Part shown: positions 1 to 7,656 of the stretch, piece by piece
Numbering within the stretch: the stretch's first letter is position 1
How the letters are laid out: every line of letters starts with the position of its first letter
Origin: CAZNLH01 sp964573995
GTDB taxonomy: Bacteria; Gemmatimonadota; CAZMKB01; CAZNLH01
Assembly: GCA_964573995.1 (NCBI GenBank)
Contig: CAZNLH010000001.1
Coordinates: forward strand, 186,001-250,000
Length of the DNA: 64,000 nt
Reading direction: 5' to 3'
Notes under the pieces: model-generated
Seen by the model: only the letters and a program-made list of their open reading frames with translations
Told to the model about the DNA's origin: nothing
Database searches by the model: none
Made by a program: the position numbers and the translations under genes

Positions 1-378
1 CTCAATGTCTTCACGACTTTCACCGCCGAAGAGCGGGATGTAAGGGTTCCTCCCCATCAGCACCACTTCCTCGACGGTGAAATCGAAGACGGGTTCCGTT
101 CCCTGGGCCACGATCGATACCTCGCGGGCGACCTCTTTCCTCCTGTAGGAGTTGAGGTCACGACCGAGGAGCATTATCTTCCCCTCTCGAGGCCGCAGCA
201 GGCCCGCCATGAGTCGCAGGAGGGTGGTCTTCCCGCTACCGTTCTCTCCCAGGAAACCCATGGATTCTCCCCTGGCGACCCCGAGGCTTATCCCCTCAAA
301 GATGTCCTCGTCTTCGTACGAAAAAGAGACCTGATCCAGTTCGATAACGAGTCCGTTTTCTTTCACGGTCAATTCCAT
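1..378 (-). CDS. ABC transporter ATP-binding protein (BtuD/FecE-like), 5' part only
   Basis: Cytoplasmic ATPase of an importer for a cobalamin- or siderophore-type ligand. The gene runs off the left edge, so only the first 126 codons are present. I translated it by hand from the ATG at 378. The Walker A motif GENGSGKTT and a Q-loop region (IVAQGTEPVFDFTVEEVVLMGR) typical of the FecE/BtuD/FhuC family are visible; Walker B and the signature motif lie outside the window. Its start overlaps the end of the permease gene by 10 nt, which suggests translational coupling. With the permease and binding-protein genes it makes a complete importer. B12 is the likeliest ligand because of the leader upstream and the B12-dependent genes near 43 kb, but heme or an iron chelate is possible. 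Confidence 0.88.
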   Translation of the reverse strand, partial: MELTVKENGLVIELDQVSFSYEDEDIFEGISLGVARGESMGFLGENGSGKTTLLRLMAGLLRPREGKIMLLGRDLNSYRRKEVAREVSIVAQGTEPVFDFTVEEVVLMGRNPYIPLFGGESREDIE

Positions 379-1349
379 CTCCTCTTTCTGCGCAGGAGAT
401 AGAGAAAGAACGGGGCGCCGCATAGTGATGTAATGACGCCCACGGGGATCTCCTGGACCATGATTGTTCGAGCCAGCGTATCTGAGAGGGTCAGGAGTAT
501 GCCTCCCGCCAACCCGCTGGCGGGGATCAGGAAGCGGTGATCAGGTCCGAAGGCCATCCGTATGATGTGGGGGACAATCAGGCCCACGAATCCTATGAGC
601 CCGCTCAGAGAGACTACCGCCCCGGTCATGATAGACGCTGAAAAGAAGAAGATGATTTTCTCCCGCTCCACGTCTAATCCAAGGCCACGTGCGGAGTCCT
701 CACCGATCGCCATCAGGTTCAAGTTGTTGGCCCTCACGAGGATCAATACGAACCCGGCTATGGATAGGAGGGTTACGATACCAAGGAGTGTCAATGTCTC
801 CTTTGTGAAGACGACGCCGAGGCTCCCCATAAGGATATAGATAATCTCATGTGTCTCCTTTCCCGATAGGCTGAGGATGAGCATGATCAATGAGCCAAGG
901 AAGGCGCTGACGATTACACCGGCAAGGACAAGTGAATCTCTCGGGATCCGTCCGCCTACCCGGGCCAGCCGGTAGACGATAAGGAGTGTGCAGAAGGCCC
1001 CGAGGAACGCGAAGGTAGGGATCAAGAGTGGTTCCATTGAAAGGAAATATTGCCCGACGAGGAGCCCAATTGTAGCCCCAAGTGCCCCACCTGTCGAGGT
1101 GCCGAGGATATAAGGGTCCGCAAGGGGGTTTCTCAGGATACCCTGGAAGACGGCACCCGATACCGCCAGGGAGGCCCCTACAACGGCGCCGAGGATGACA
1201 CGCGGGAGCCTTACCTCGATTATTATGCGGTATCCTATCCCGGAGGTGCCGATAAGGGTGCAGAGAAGAATTGATGCGAGGAGGGCAATTCCCAGTAGCA
1301 ACAGGCTGAGGGCTGCGTACCCCTTATCTCTTGCCCGAACTCTCACCAT
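369..1349 (-). CDS. FecCD/BtuC-family ABC transporter permease
   Basis: Integral inner-membrane subunit of the importer, 326 aa, normal length for the FecCD family. The first hydrophobic segment covers about residues 12-35. It is followed by the family-typical RLPRVILGAVVGASLAVSGA and the NPLADPYILG motif near residues 73-82, and further hydrophobic segments run to the end. The loop GEDSARGLGLDVE and the segment GFVGLIVPHIIR correspond to the ATPase-coupling region of BtuC. The start overlaps the upstream binding-protein gene by 26 nt and the end overlaps the ATPase gene by 10 nt, so the three are one operon. The ligand cannot be told from the permease alone. Confidence 0.93.
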   Translation of the reverse strand: MVRVRARDKGYAALSLLLLGIALLASILLCTLIGTSGIGYRIIIEVRLPRVILGAVVGASLAVSGAVFQGILRNPLADPYILGTSTGGALGATIGLLVGQYFLSMEPLLIPTFAFLGAFCTLLIVYRLARVGGRIPRDSLVLAGVIVSAFLGSLIMLILSLSGKETHEIIYILMGSLGVVFTKETLTLLGIVTLLSIAGFVLILVRANNLNLMAIGEDSARGLGLDVEREKIIFFFSASIMTGAVVSLSGLIGFVGLIVPHIIRMAFGPDHRFLIPASGLAGGILLTLSDTLARTIMVQEIPVGVITSLCGAPFFLYLLRRKRRWN

Positions 1350-2310
1350 ACTTCTCCTTCGCCTTCAGAAGACGCTCGAAGATCTCTCTTGCCCCTTGGA
1401 CCGAACGGGGACCAGGCCTGAATATCTTGTCTTCGTCCAAGTCATTGAAGATCATGCCGGATCTGACCGCACGTATCCTCTCCCATCCCAACCGCCTCAC
1501 GATGTTCTCTCTGGTAGTCGATGACCGGAATATGAATATCACCTCCGGATCCCGGCTTATGACCACCTCGGGGTTGATTACCGCGTAATCCCTGGGGATA
1601 TCCCTGCCGATGTTATCGCCGCCGGCGGCACTGATCAGGTTGCCGACGAATGAATGTTCACCCACCGTCATCAAGGGATGGGAGGCGATTTCAAGATAGA
1701 CTCGAAGCCGATTCGATTCTCCAAAACTACTATCGACCTCGGCCCTGAGAGCCTTTATCTCGCTCTGCAGGGAGTCCGTCAATGCCGCCGCCCTATCATC
1801 GCATCCTATTAATTTCCCTATGGCACGAATCGTCCGGAAGAGACCGCGGAAGTCCCCAGGGAAACAAACATAAATGGGAATCTTGAGATCCTCAAGATTT
1901 TTAACAAACCGGGCCTGCTCCTGAGAAGTTGAGATGACAAGATCCGGTTCGAGGGACAAGATAAGTTCCATGTTGAGCGTGGAAAAACTCCCCACCTTTC
2001 TGATCTTTGCCGTTTCAGTGGGATAATTACAGTAGTCTGTTACGCCTACAACCCTATTTCCCGCGCCCAGTGCGAACACTATTTCAGCGGCGTTCGGAGC
2101 GAGGGCTATAATTCTCCTTGGGGGCCCATCGATGGAAACCTCCCTGCCCAGGTCATCCGTGACCGTTATGCCGCGTGATGGAGATTTCAACTTGGAGGTC
2201 CGGACGGAATCGGGCCCTGAACAGGAAAATGAAGAGAAGTAGGCGAGGAGACCCAAGAAGAAGGCGACAAGGGCCATTTCTTCCCACTTCGTGGGTCTTA
2301 TTATCTCCAT
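1324..2310 (-). CDS. Periplasmic substrate-binding protein (BtuF/FepB-like helical-backbone family)
   Basis: Captures the ligand in the periplasm and hands it to the permease; 328 aa. A hydrophobic signal segment (about residues 12-32) ends at a cysteine (FSSFSC), which could be a lipoprotein anchor, although the lipobox is a poor match. The binding domain starts near residue 48 with the family pattern ITVTDDLGREV, then PRRIIALAPNAAEIVFALG and VGVTDYCNYP. A cysteine plus tyrosine after VGVTDY is typical of BtuF-like proteins. The conserved segment NPEVVISRDPEVIF lies near the C-terminus. The ATG at 2310 has a TAGGA ribosome site 5 nt upstream. First gene of the operon, behind a long structured leader. 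Confidence 0.9.
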   Translation of the reverse strand: MEIIRPTKWEEMALVAFFLGLLAYFSSFSCSGPDSVRTSKLKSPSRGITVTDDLGREVSIDGPPRRIIALAPNAAEIVFALGAGNRVVGVTDYCNYPTETAKIRKVGSFSTLNMELILSLEPDLVISTSQEQARFVKNLEDLKIPIYVCFPGDFRGLFRTIRAIGKLIGCDDRAAALTDSLQSEIKALRAEVDSSFGESNRLRVYLEIASHPLMTVGEHSFVGNLISAAGGDNIGRDIPRDYAVINPEVVISRDPEVIFIFRSSTTRENIVRRLGWERIRAVRSGMIFNDLDEDKIFRPGPRSVQGAREIFERLLKAKEKYGESSGKR

Positions 2311-2766
2311 CGTAATCCTACCGAATAGCCATGGAGGACGACATAAATTGAGCAGCGTGGATAATAGGGGTCAAGGCTGGAGAGCAGGCCTTGACCGGGC
2401 AAATCGAGTCCGGCCGGAAACTACGAGGCCGGGGGTTCACCAATAACCTCTGGATCCCATGGGCGCACCTGTGAAGGATACAGGTGGAGTTCGATCGGCT
2501 TGAAACGGATCCAGAGAAAGGTTCTACCTTGCCCTTATTCAGGCGCACATCACAGCGATAGGGCGGCTCCGACCCTCACCGGAGTCCCGCCCTACCATAC
2601 TCGAATCCTTTCTGCGCCAGCCGGCAACGGGATCAAATCAACATCTTTCAACCAGCAGCAAGAACAAAGGCGTTATTTCTTTTATGCCACAGGCTGATTG
2701 TCAATCGCTCAAGCCCGGATGGCCGGTGACTTACTTCAGGACTAAGAGTTTCCTTCGTCTCAAACC
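2311..2766 (-). promoter_or_regulatory. Long structured 5' leader of the importer operon, possible divergent cobalamin riboswitch
   Basis: No credible gene lies here. On the minus strand the RNA would be about 450 nt and strongly structured. Visible elements are: a stem AGGGCGG/CCGCCCT (2560-2566 with 2587-2593) enclosing a second stem CTCCG/CGGAG (2567-2571 with 2580-2584); a 10-bp pair CTCTGGATCC/GGATCCAGAG (2448-2457 with 2507-2516) that encloses a hairpin CACCTGT/ACAGGTG; and a 9-bp hairpin at 2369-2396 near the gene. The segment around 2549-2588 reads GGGACTCCGGTGAGGGTCGG and then GCTGTGATG, resembling the GGGAA..CGGTG..TCCG..ACTGT core of the B12 element with several mismatches. The usual distal AGTCAGGAGACCTGCC box was not found, so the riboswitch reading is tentative. 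Confidence 0.45.
2369..2396 (-). other. 9-bp perfect hairpin just upstream of the binding-protein gene
   Basis: GGTCAAGGC pairs with GCCTTGACC across a 10-nt loop. There is no T-tract after it on the minus strand, so it is not a standard intrinsic terminator. It could be an anti-terminator or sequester a regulatory element of the leader. The loop-side CCTGCT can alternatively pair with AGCAGG at the predicted 5' end of the RNA. Confidence 0.6.
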
Positions 2767-2772
2767 TGCTAA

Positions 2773-2802
2773 ATTATACCACATAATCCATGCTGCTGTC
2801 AA
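2773..2802 (-). promoter_or_regulatory. Sigma-70 promoter of the B12-type importer operon
   Basis: Reading the minus strand, a perfect TTGACA (2797-2802) and a perfect TATAAT (2773-2778) are separated by 18 nt. Transcription would start near 2766, about 455 nt ahead of the binding-protein start codon. This is among the best matches to the consensus in the window, which suggests that control is exerted in the leader RNA rather than at initiation. Confidence 0.85.
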
Positions 2803-2893
2803 GTTTTGAATTGAATCCCCACCTCATTGGAATCCTGCGGCGAGGTGATCAAGAAAGGCCGGGCGTGGGATGTCCGTCTCACTGCCGCTTCGG

Positions 2894-3799
2894 TTATCGT
2901 ATATAGACCCAGATACGGAAGTCGTGTAGGAGGTCAGGACCGTAGAAGTATGCGTCACTGCCAACGGTCTCTTCGATCAGCGGTGCGCGGATGCCGGGCG
3001 ACAGGGCAACTAACAAGCTATGATCGGGATATTTCGTCGAAATCACGCCGAGCATTACATGTAGTACGGATTCGCCGCTATCGGACTCCTCTTCCTCGAT
3101 GAACAGCCTCCCCAACGCCCCCACCTCCAACTCCACCGTGCCTGGAAGGAAGCCCATCCCGCCTCGGTGATTAGGTACATAGGCCGCCTCACCAAGAGAT
3201 GCTACCACTTCTATACTCTCTATGTCCCGGGGCTCTTTATGGCCGGGGTATAATTTCACGTTGCCATTCTCATCGCTTTGAAAGTATCCACCGCATTGTG
3301 GCAGGTTGACCAGTGCCCTGCAGACAAAGCGCTGCTCGGGTGATAAGAGATGAAATGACCACTCCGGGGGGTCCCCGGATGATAGAAATTCACCTATTAC
3401 CACACCGTCTGAAGAGATGAAAGGATTTCGAGGGATATCTTCAAACGCGCCTCCTCCTTTAGATGATAGAAACAGAGATACAGGCCGACCATCCCCCTTG
3501 AGGGCCTTGTCGACTCCGAACGGTCTCATGGTGCGGAATTCGGGTTGGAAGCCGATTCGACCATCACCCGGGGCCTCAATAACCTTCCTTCTATTCGAAG
3601 TGATGGCGCCGGTCGCCGGGACGTCGGCAGGGCGGTAGAACTCGACAAACCTGCCGTAAATCTCCCGGCATGTGTCGCAATGTCGCAGGTGCCTTCTTTC
3701 AATCTTACTCCTTCTTGCCACGTCGCGCATGGCCCAGAGTTCTATTGTGGCCTCCGATGGACACCTGGAAAATCGAAGGTCCGCAAGCGTTGTTCTCAT
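2894..3799 (-). CDS. Hypothetical protein with an N-terminal anti-sigma-type zinc finger
   Basis: About 301 aa, no membrane segment and no signal peptide, so probably cytoplasmic. I do not recognise the full-length protein. The N-terminus carries a pattern like zinc-binding anti-sigma domains: C-P-S-E near residue 13 and, some 30 residues later, H-L-R-H-C-D-T-C (HxxxCxxC). The remaining ~250 residues look like mixed beta structure with no motif I can name. I chose the ATG at 3799, preceded by GAGG with 8-nt spacing, over the GTG at 3838, which has no clear ribosome site. No sigma-factor gene is adjacent, so a role as an anti-sigma factor is only a guess from the finger. It is divergent from rpsT. 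Confidence 0.68.
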   Translation of the reverse strand: MRTTLADLRFSRCPSEATIELWAMRDVARRSKIERRHLRHCDTCREIYGRFVEFYRPADVPATGAITSNRRKVIEAPGDGRIGFQPEFRTMRPFGVDKALKGDGRPVSLFLSSKGGGAFEDIPRNPFISSDGVVIGEFLSSGDPPEWSFHLLSPEQRFVCRALVNLPQCGGYFQSDENGNVKLYPGHKEPRDIESIEVVASLGEAAYVPNHRGGMGFLPGTVELEVGALGRLFIEEEESDSGESVLHVMLGVISTKYPDHSLLVALSPGIRAPLIEETVGSDAYFYGPDLLHDFRIWVYIR

Positions 3800-3886
3800 C
3801 GTTGATGCCTCGGTCCGTTGTTCAAATGCTCTTTTCACGGCTTTTCAATTGCATGTTCCGGACCAAGATTAAGAATTTCAATATGG

Positions 3887-3915
3887 TTGACTCCCATGTT
3901 CGGAAGGATTATTAT
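3887..3915 (+). promoter_or_regulatory. Sigma-70 promoter of rpsT
   Basis: TTGACT (3887-3892), a 17-nt spacer and TATTAT (3910-3915). The predicted start is near 3922, giving a leader of about 60 nt before the rpsT start codon. Confidence 0.75.
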
Positions 3916-3984
3916 ATTGTATCCTCGGAAACGGTCTGACACGGGCCTTATATCGCCATTTATCCCGAAAGGAGGAAACAGGGA

Positions 3985-4245
3985 TTGCCCAACGTGAAAT
4001 CTGCCAAGAAACGTATGAAGACGAACGAATTGCGCAGGTTGCGCAATAGGGCGTATCGTTCCATGTTGAAGACCTCTATGAAGAAAGTCTTTGAGTCCTC
4101 TGATCCTGAAGAGGCATCCAGGTACCTTCGAGAGGCCGTTTCCATCCTCGACAGGGGATGTGGAAAAGGTGTCATCCACAGGAACAGCGCCGCGAGGCAC
4201 AAGAGCCGCATGACGATTCATGTCAACCGACTTGGTAACTCATAA
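3985..4245 (+). CDS. rpsT: 30S ribosomal protein bS20
   Basis: Small-subunit protein that binds 16S rRNA; 86 aa, normal length. It is lysine/arginine-rich, with the bS20 pattern PNVKSAKKRMKT at the N-terminus and IHRNSAARHKSRMT near the C-terminus. The start is a TTG at 3985, fixed by a strong AAAGGAGG ribosome site at 3968-3975 and by the family's standard N-terminal PN(V/I)KSA; no ATG fits. E. coli rpsT also starts with UUG, which has been linked to its autoregulation, so the weak start may serve the same purpose here. It has its own promoter and stands alone on the plus strand between minus-strand genes and the membrane protein at 4308. Confidence 0.96.
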   Translation: MPNVKSAKKRMKTNELRRLRNRAYRSMLKTSMKKVFESSDPEEASRYLREAVSILDRGCGKGVIHRNSAARHKSRMTIHVNRLGNS

Positions 4246-4307
4246 CTCGCTTCTTGATCCATTCCGACCGTTCTTGTGAATCCTCTTTCAAGCGATAAGG
4301 GACCCGA

Positions 4308-5129
4308 ATGCTGAGATACCGCGGTATCCTGGGCCTGTTTATCATTGCGATCTCGGAAGTCTTGTTGTTTTCCGGTGTGCAATTCGTGGCAGAGTGGTTT
4401 ACCCCGATCATCTGGACGGGTTATATAATGCTGATGGACGAGGTGAATCACCGCATGGCTGGATGGTCCCTGATGATGGATCGACGGCGAGAGTTCGTAT
4501 TAATGATCCCTCTTTCCATCATCTGCTGGGCCGTCTTCGAGGTCTACAATCTGAACCTGAAGAACTGGCAGTACATCAACCTCCCGGAAAATGTATGGAT
4601 CCGATACATCGGTTACGGCGTATCCTTTGCGACGATCTTCCCCGGTATATTCGAGACATCCATCTTCCTCGACAACTCAGGCATATTCAGACGCCTGAAA
4701 TCTACCAGGTCTTATAATCTCAGGCCGTTAAGCGGGACATTCATCACGGCAGGAGCGATCTGTCTTTTGCTCCCGCTCTTTCTGCCGGTGTCCGCAGGGA
4801 GATACCTCTTTGGACTGGTGTGGATAGGTTTTATCTTCCTTCTCGAACCGATCAACTACAGGCTTGGCTTAAGGTCCCTGATGAGCGACTGGGACGCGGG
4901 AGACCGATCGATGCTGGCTGCTTTGATGGCGGCCGGGGCGATTTGCGGTGTCTTGTGGGAGTTCTGGAACTACTGGGCCTGGACAAAGTGGATCTATATC
5001 CTTCCATTCCCGGTTGGTTTCAAGATCTTCGAGATGCCGGCAATAGGTTTCCTCGGATTCCTGCCCTTTGCGGTCGAGTGCTACGCCATGTTCAATTTCT
5101 GTGCCATGCGCCGTGAGACCCGAGGCTGA
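4308..5129 (+). CDS. Unrecognised integral membrane protein with a tandem internal repeat
   Basis: 273 aa, about seven or eight hydrophobic segments, rich in Trp and Tyr. I do not recognise the family. The two halves are related. Residues 36-50 (WTGYIMLMDEVNHRM) match 172-186 (WIGFIFLLEPINYRL). Residues 71-93, with a W/F-E-x-x-N pattern and then W-x-Y-I-x-L-P, match 211-235. FPGIFET near 111 matches LPFAVEC near 252. The offset is about 136-141 residues. Conserved in both halves are an acidic residue followed by N-[HY]-R, and a Glu two or three residues before an aromatic/Asn pair; these would sit in or near the membrane. It lies 62 nt after rpsT on the same strand and converges with gspD. 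Function unknown; transport or enzymatic roles are both possible. Confidence 0.85.
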   Translation: MLRYRGILGLFIIAISEVLLFSGVQFVAEWFTPIIWTGYIMLMDEVNHRMAGWSLMMDRRREFVLMIPLSIICWAVFEVYNLNLKNWQYINLPENVWIRYIGYGVSFATIFPGIFETSIFLDNSGIFRRLKSTRSYNLRPLSGTFITAGAICLLLPLFLPVSAGRYLFGLVWIGFIFLLEPINYRLGLRSLMSDWDAGDRSMLAALMAAGAICGVLWEFWNYWAWTKWIYILPFPVGFKIFEMPAIGFLGFLPFAVECYAMFNFCAMRRETRG

Positions 5130-5150
5130 TCCGGGGGCACCGCGTCAAGG

Positions 5151-5166
5151 GAGGGGAAGCCCCCTC
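5151..5166. terminator. Small GC-rich inverted repeat between convergent genes
   Basis: GAGGGG pairs with CCCCTC across a 4-nt loop, in the 41-nt gap between the converging membrane-protein gene and gspD. There is no clear T-tract on either side, so termination activity is only suggested by the position. Confidence 0.35.
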
Positions 5167-5170
5167 ATGC

Positions 5171-7039
5171 CTATTCGTCCTGCCCTCCTCCAGTGTTCTC
5201 TCCCCCCTGCTCCTTCTCTTCTTTACCGTTTTCGCCCTCGTTGTCGCCCTTCTGAAACTCCTTAAACATCTGCATCTTTTCCGTTTGCTCCTCCGTTACC
5301 GCCCGTACTTCCTCCGGGGTAGCGACGACGTGTGGCGTGAGGATAAGCAGGAGTTCCCGCTTGAGCATGCGGTTCGATCGGCTCTTGAAGAGATAACCGA
5401 GGATCGGGATGTCTTTGAGGAAAGGGACCCCCATTTCCGATACAGTCCTGTCGTGAGTCATGAGCCCGCCTATGATGACGCTCTCGCCGTCCTTGACCAC
5501 CACGGAGGTCTCAACCTCGCGCTTGGTGATCACGTTGGCGTTGAACAGTACCGTCTGTGTCAGGTCGTTGACCGACTGTTTCACCCACAGCGACACGAAC
5601 CTCTTGTTGTTGATATGAGGCTTGATATTCAGTTCGATTCCGACGTCCCTGAACTCGACCGTAACATCGATAACTCCTCCCTCCAATGTCCGCTTTGAAG
5701 ATTCGAATGGGACTTCCTGGCCGACCAATATCTTTGCCTCTTTGTTGTTGGAGGTAAGAATCGTGGGGGTGGACAAGATATCGACATCCGCAACGGAGGC
5801 AAGGGCCTTGATGGCCAGCGAAGACTGGTTCGGCTTCATTATCCCGTAGATCACTCCCAATGGCTCGCTCCGATTCTCCACCTTGACTCCAAGGGAGTCC
5901 ACGGTGAACTCTCCCCTCAGGCTCCCCGTGGCCCCATGGATGCCGAGATGATTCTTTTGCTGCTGGAAGAAATATTGCAGCCCGTACTCCTTTTTCTTAT
6001 CGAGAGAGACTTCGGCGATCATCACCTCGATCAGCACCTGCATCGGCATGACGTCGAGTTGTTCTATTGTGGGCTTCAGGAGTTCAAAGGCTTGCCTGGA
6101 GGTCCTGATCACCAATGAGTTCGTCGCCCTGTCAGCCACGATCTTTAGGGTGCTGGTTGCTGCTCCACCCAACCCAATGGTATCAGCGGGGGCCTTTTGT
6201 CTCTTTCCCCTTCCAACGTTCTTCTGCCTCCCCTTGTCCTGGAACAACTGGTTCAAGACTCGTACCAGCGAATCCGCGCTGGAATTCTCCAGGTAGTAGA
6301 CGAATATCTGCGGCGAAGTCGCACCGACCATCGGGACATCGATCTCCCCGATTATCTTGAGCATTCGTTTTATGTTGGCGGCATAATCTGTTATTACGAT
6401 GGTGTTGGCCCTTTCGAATTCGATCAGGCTCCCCCCCTGCGAGAGGATGTTCTTTAGTTGGCTCGCGACTTCACTGGACATGATATATTTCAGGGGGATA
6501 ATCTGGGTGACCACCTTCTCTCCGCCCTTTGACGGCCCTTCAAGGGTAAGGCCGACGCCAGTCTTTACACCGCGCCTGACCGCCTCGGCGAGGGGCAGCA
6601 CCTTCATTACGTCTCCTGAGGGGACTACTGCCATGTTGTAGACGTTGAGGATGGATTCGATAAAGGCCGGGAGTTCATCGATCGGGATCTCGTGCGAAGT
6701 CTTCACCGTGATGGTCCCTCGGATGTCCCGTCCCATTACGTAATTTAGTCCAACAAGTTCACTGACATTGCTGAGGACTGTCGCAATATCCACATCTTCG
6801 AAGTTTAAAAAAACGTACTTCCCCTCTCTCACCCTTATCTCTTTCTCACCCCCTTCTGCCACTCCTTCCTCCCCGGTGTCCTTCTTTTTCTCGCTCGGGG
6901 CTTCTTCAAGCCCGAATCCCTCGAAGATCTTCCCTCCCGCCTGGGGGCCTGCTTCCGGCTTTCCCTGGGCAAAGTCATTGGTGGGGAACAATAGATAAGA
7001 CATAAAGAGAAAGACTCCTATTCGTATTATGTTCCTCAT
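5171..7039 (-). CDS. gspD: Type II secretion system secretin GspD
   Basis: Forms the outer-membrane channel of the T2SS; 622 aa, on the short side. A signal peptide covers about residues 1-25 (ends DFAQG). After a low-complexity linker comes an N0-type domain (about 75-150, KYVFLNFEDVDIATVLSNV), then two secretin-N repeats that I can make out (about 165-230 and 243-345), then the secretin pore domain with VPFLKDIPILGYLF and ending LLLILTPHVV. Many GspD proteins have three secretin-N repeats, so one may be missing. The tail is very rich in Glu, Lys and Gly and may carry a pilotin signal, though no pilotin gene is seen. The ATG overlaps gspC by 4 nt. Last gene of the operon. Confidence 0.95.
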   Translation of the reverse strand: MRNIIRIGVFLFMSYLLFPTNDFAQGKPEAGPQAGGKIFEGFGLEEAPSEKKKDTGEEGVAEGGEKEIRVREGKYVFLNFEDVDIATVLSNVSELVGLNYVMGRDIRGTITVKTSHEIPIDELPAFIESILNVYNMAVVPSGDVMKVLPLAEAVRRGVKTGVGLTLEGPSKGGEKVVTQIIPLKYIMSSEVASQLKNILSQGGSLIEFERANTIVITDYAANIKRMLKIIGEIDVPMVGATSPQIFVYYLENSSADSLVRVLNQLFQDKGRQKNVGRGKRQKAPADTIGLGGAATSTLKIVADRATNSLVIRTSRQAFELLKPTIEQLDVMPMQVLIEVMIAEVSLDKKKEYGLQYFFQQQKNHLGIHGATGSLRGEFTVDSLGVKVENRSEPLGVIYGIMKPNQSSLAIKALASVADVDILSTPTILTSNNKEAKILVGQEVPFESSKRTLEGGVIDVTVEFRDVGIELNIKPHINNKRFVSLWVKQSVNDLTQTVLFNANVITKREVETSVVVKDGESVIIGGLMTHDRTVSEMGVPFLKDIPILGYLFKSRSNRMLKRELLLILTPHVVATPEEVRAVTEEQTEKMQMFKEFQKGDNEGENGKEEKEQGGENTGGGQDE

Positions 7040-7656
7040 TGGCCCTTCCGTTTCTTTTGGGTCCAGGATTGCTGATTACTCTTACTTGCACCGGGCTTCA
7101 AATTCCTCTGGTGAATCTTCTGGTTCGGTATGGGAGCGACTGCCTTCTTCTCTTCCTCCCTCGGCTTCAGGAGCAATGCGATCTCTTTATTGTTCTTGAA
7201 CAGGATCACCCTGTCATAGAGGATCTCCTGCAAGGCCATCCCTTCTATATCGTCCCGAAGGTGATAGGCCTTTGTCTCCCCGTGGATTCCTCCCTTGCGG
7301 ATCAGGGCCACGCTCCTGTCTTCATCTGAAAGAATCGTACCAATCAACTCGAAACCTTCAAAAGAGGTCGTCCCATCCTCCCCCTCACTGGATACCACCC
7401 GTCTCCTTCCCGATGGCGGCTTCCTCTCCGATGAAAACAGGTTCTTGTCGACTATGTCCTCGATATCCTGCTTGATGTTGGAATCTACCTCCGCTAGGAT
7501 CATTTTTGGAAATGGTGCTGGTTCTTCCGCCTCCACGGCGTGGTTGTCCTCTTGATAATCCGGAGGCACCACAATTCGATACAGGAGGAAGAGGGCCATG
7601 ATGATCGTCAGGCCTAACATGGCGATATAGATGTCTCGTAACCTGTACGCTTTCAT
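7036..7656 (-). CDS. gspC: Type II secretion system inner-membrane protein GspC
   Basis: Links the inner-membrane platform to the secretin; 206 aa. One N-terminal membrane segment (about residues 10-28) is followed by a linker and a homology-region (HR/PilP-like) domain at about 98-165 with the pattern FEGFELIGTILSDEDRSVALIRKGG. No PDZ domain follows, which is the minimal form also seen outside the gammaproteobacteria. The C-terminus is basic and Gln/Lys-rich. It is placed directly before gspD with a 4-nt overlap; in Klebsiella-type operons gspC comes first, so the order here (C and D at the end) is different. Weakly conserved family; the assignment rests on the HR domain and context. Confidence 0.85.
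   Translation of the reverse strand: MKAYRLRDIYIAMLGLTIIMALFLLYRIVVPPDYQEDNHAVEAEEPAPFPKMILAEVDSNIKQDIEDIVDKNLFSSERKPPSGRRRVVSSEGEDGTTSFEGFELIGTILSDEDRSVALIRKGGIHGETKAYHLRDDIEGMALQEILYDRVILFKNNKEIALLLKPREEEKKAVAPIPNQKIHQRNLKPGASKSNQQSWTQKKRKGQ

Noticed and set aside
2318..2697. Small open frames in the importer leader
   Set aside because: They fall in a strongly structured RNA and match no protein family; leader RNA is the better reading.
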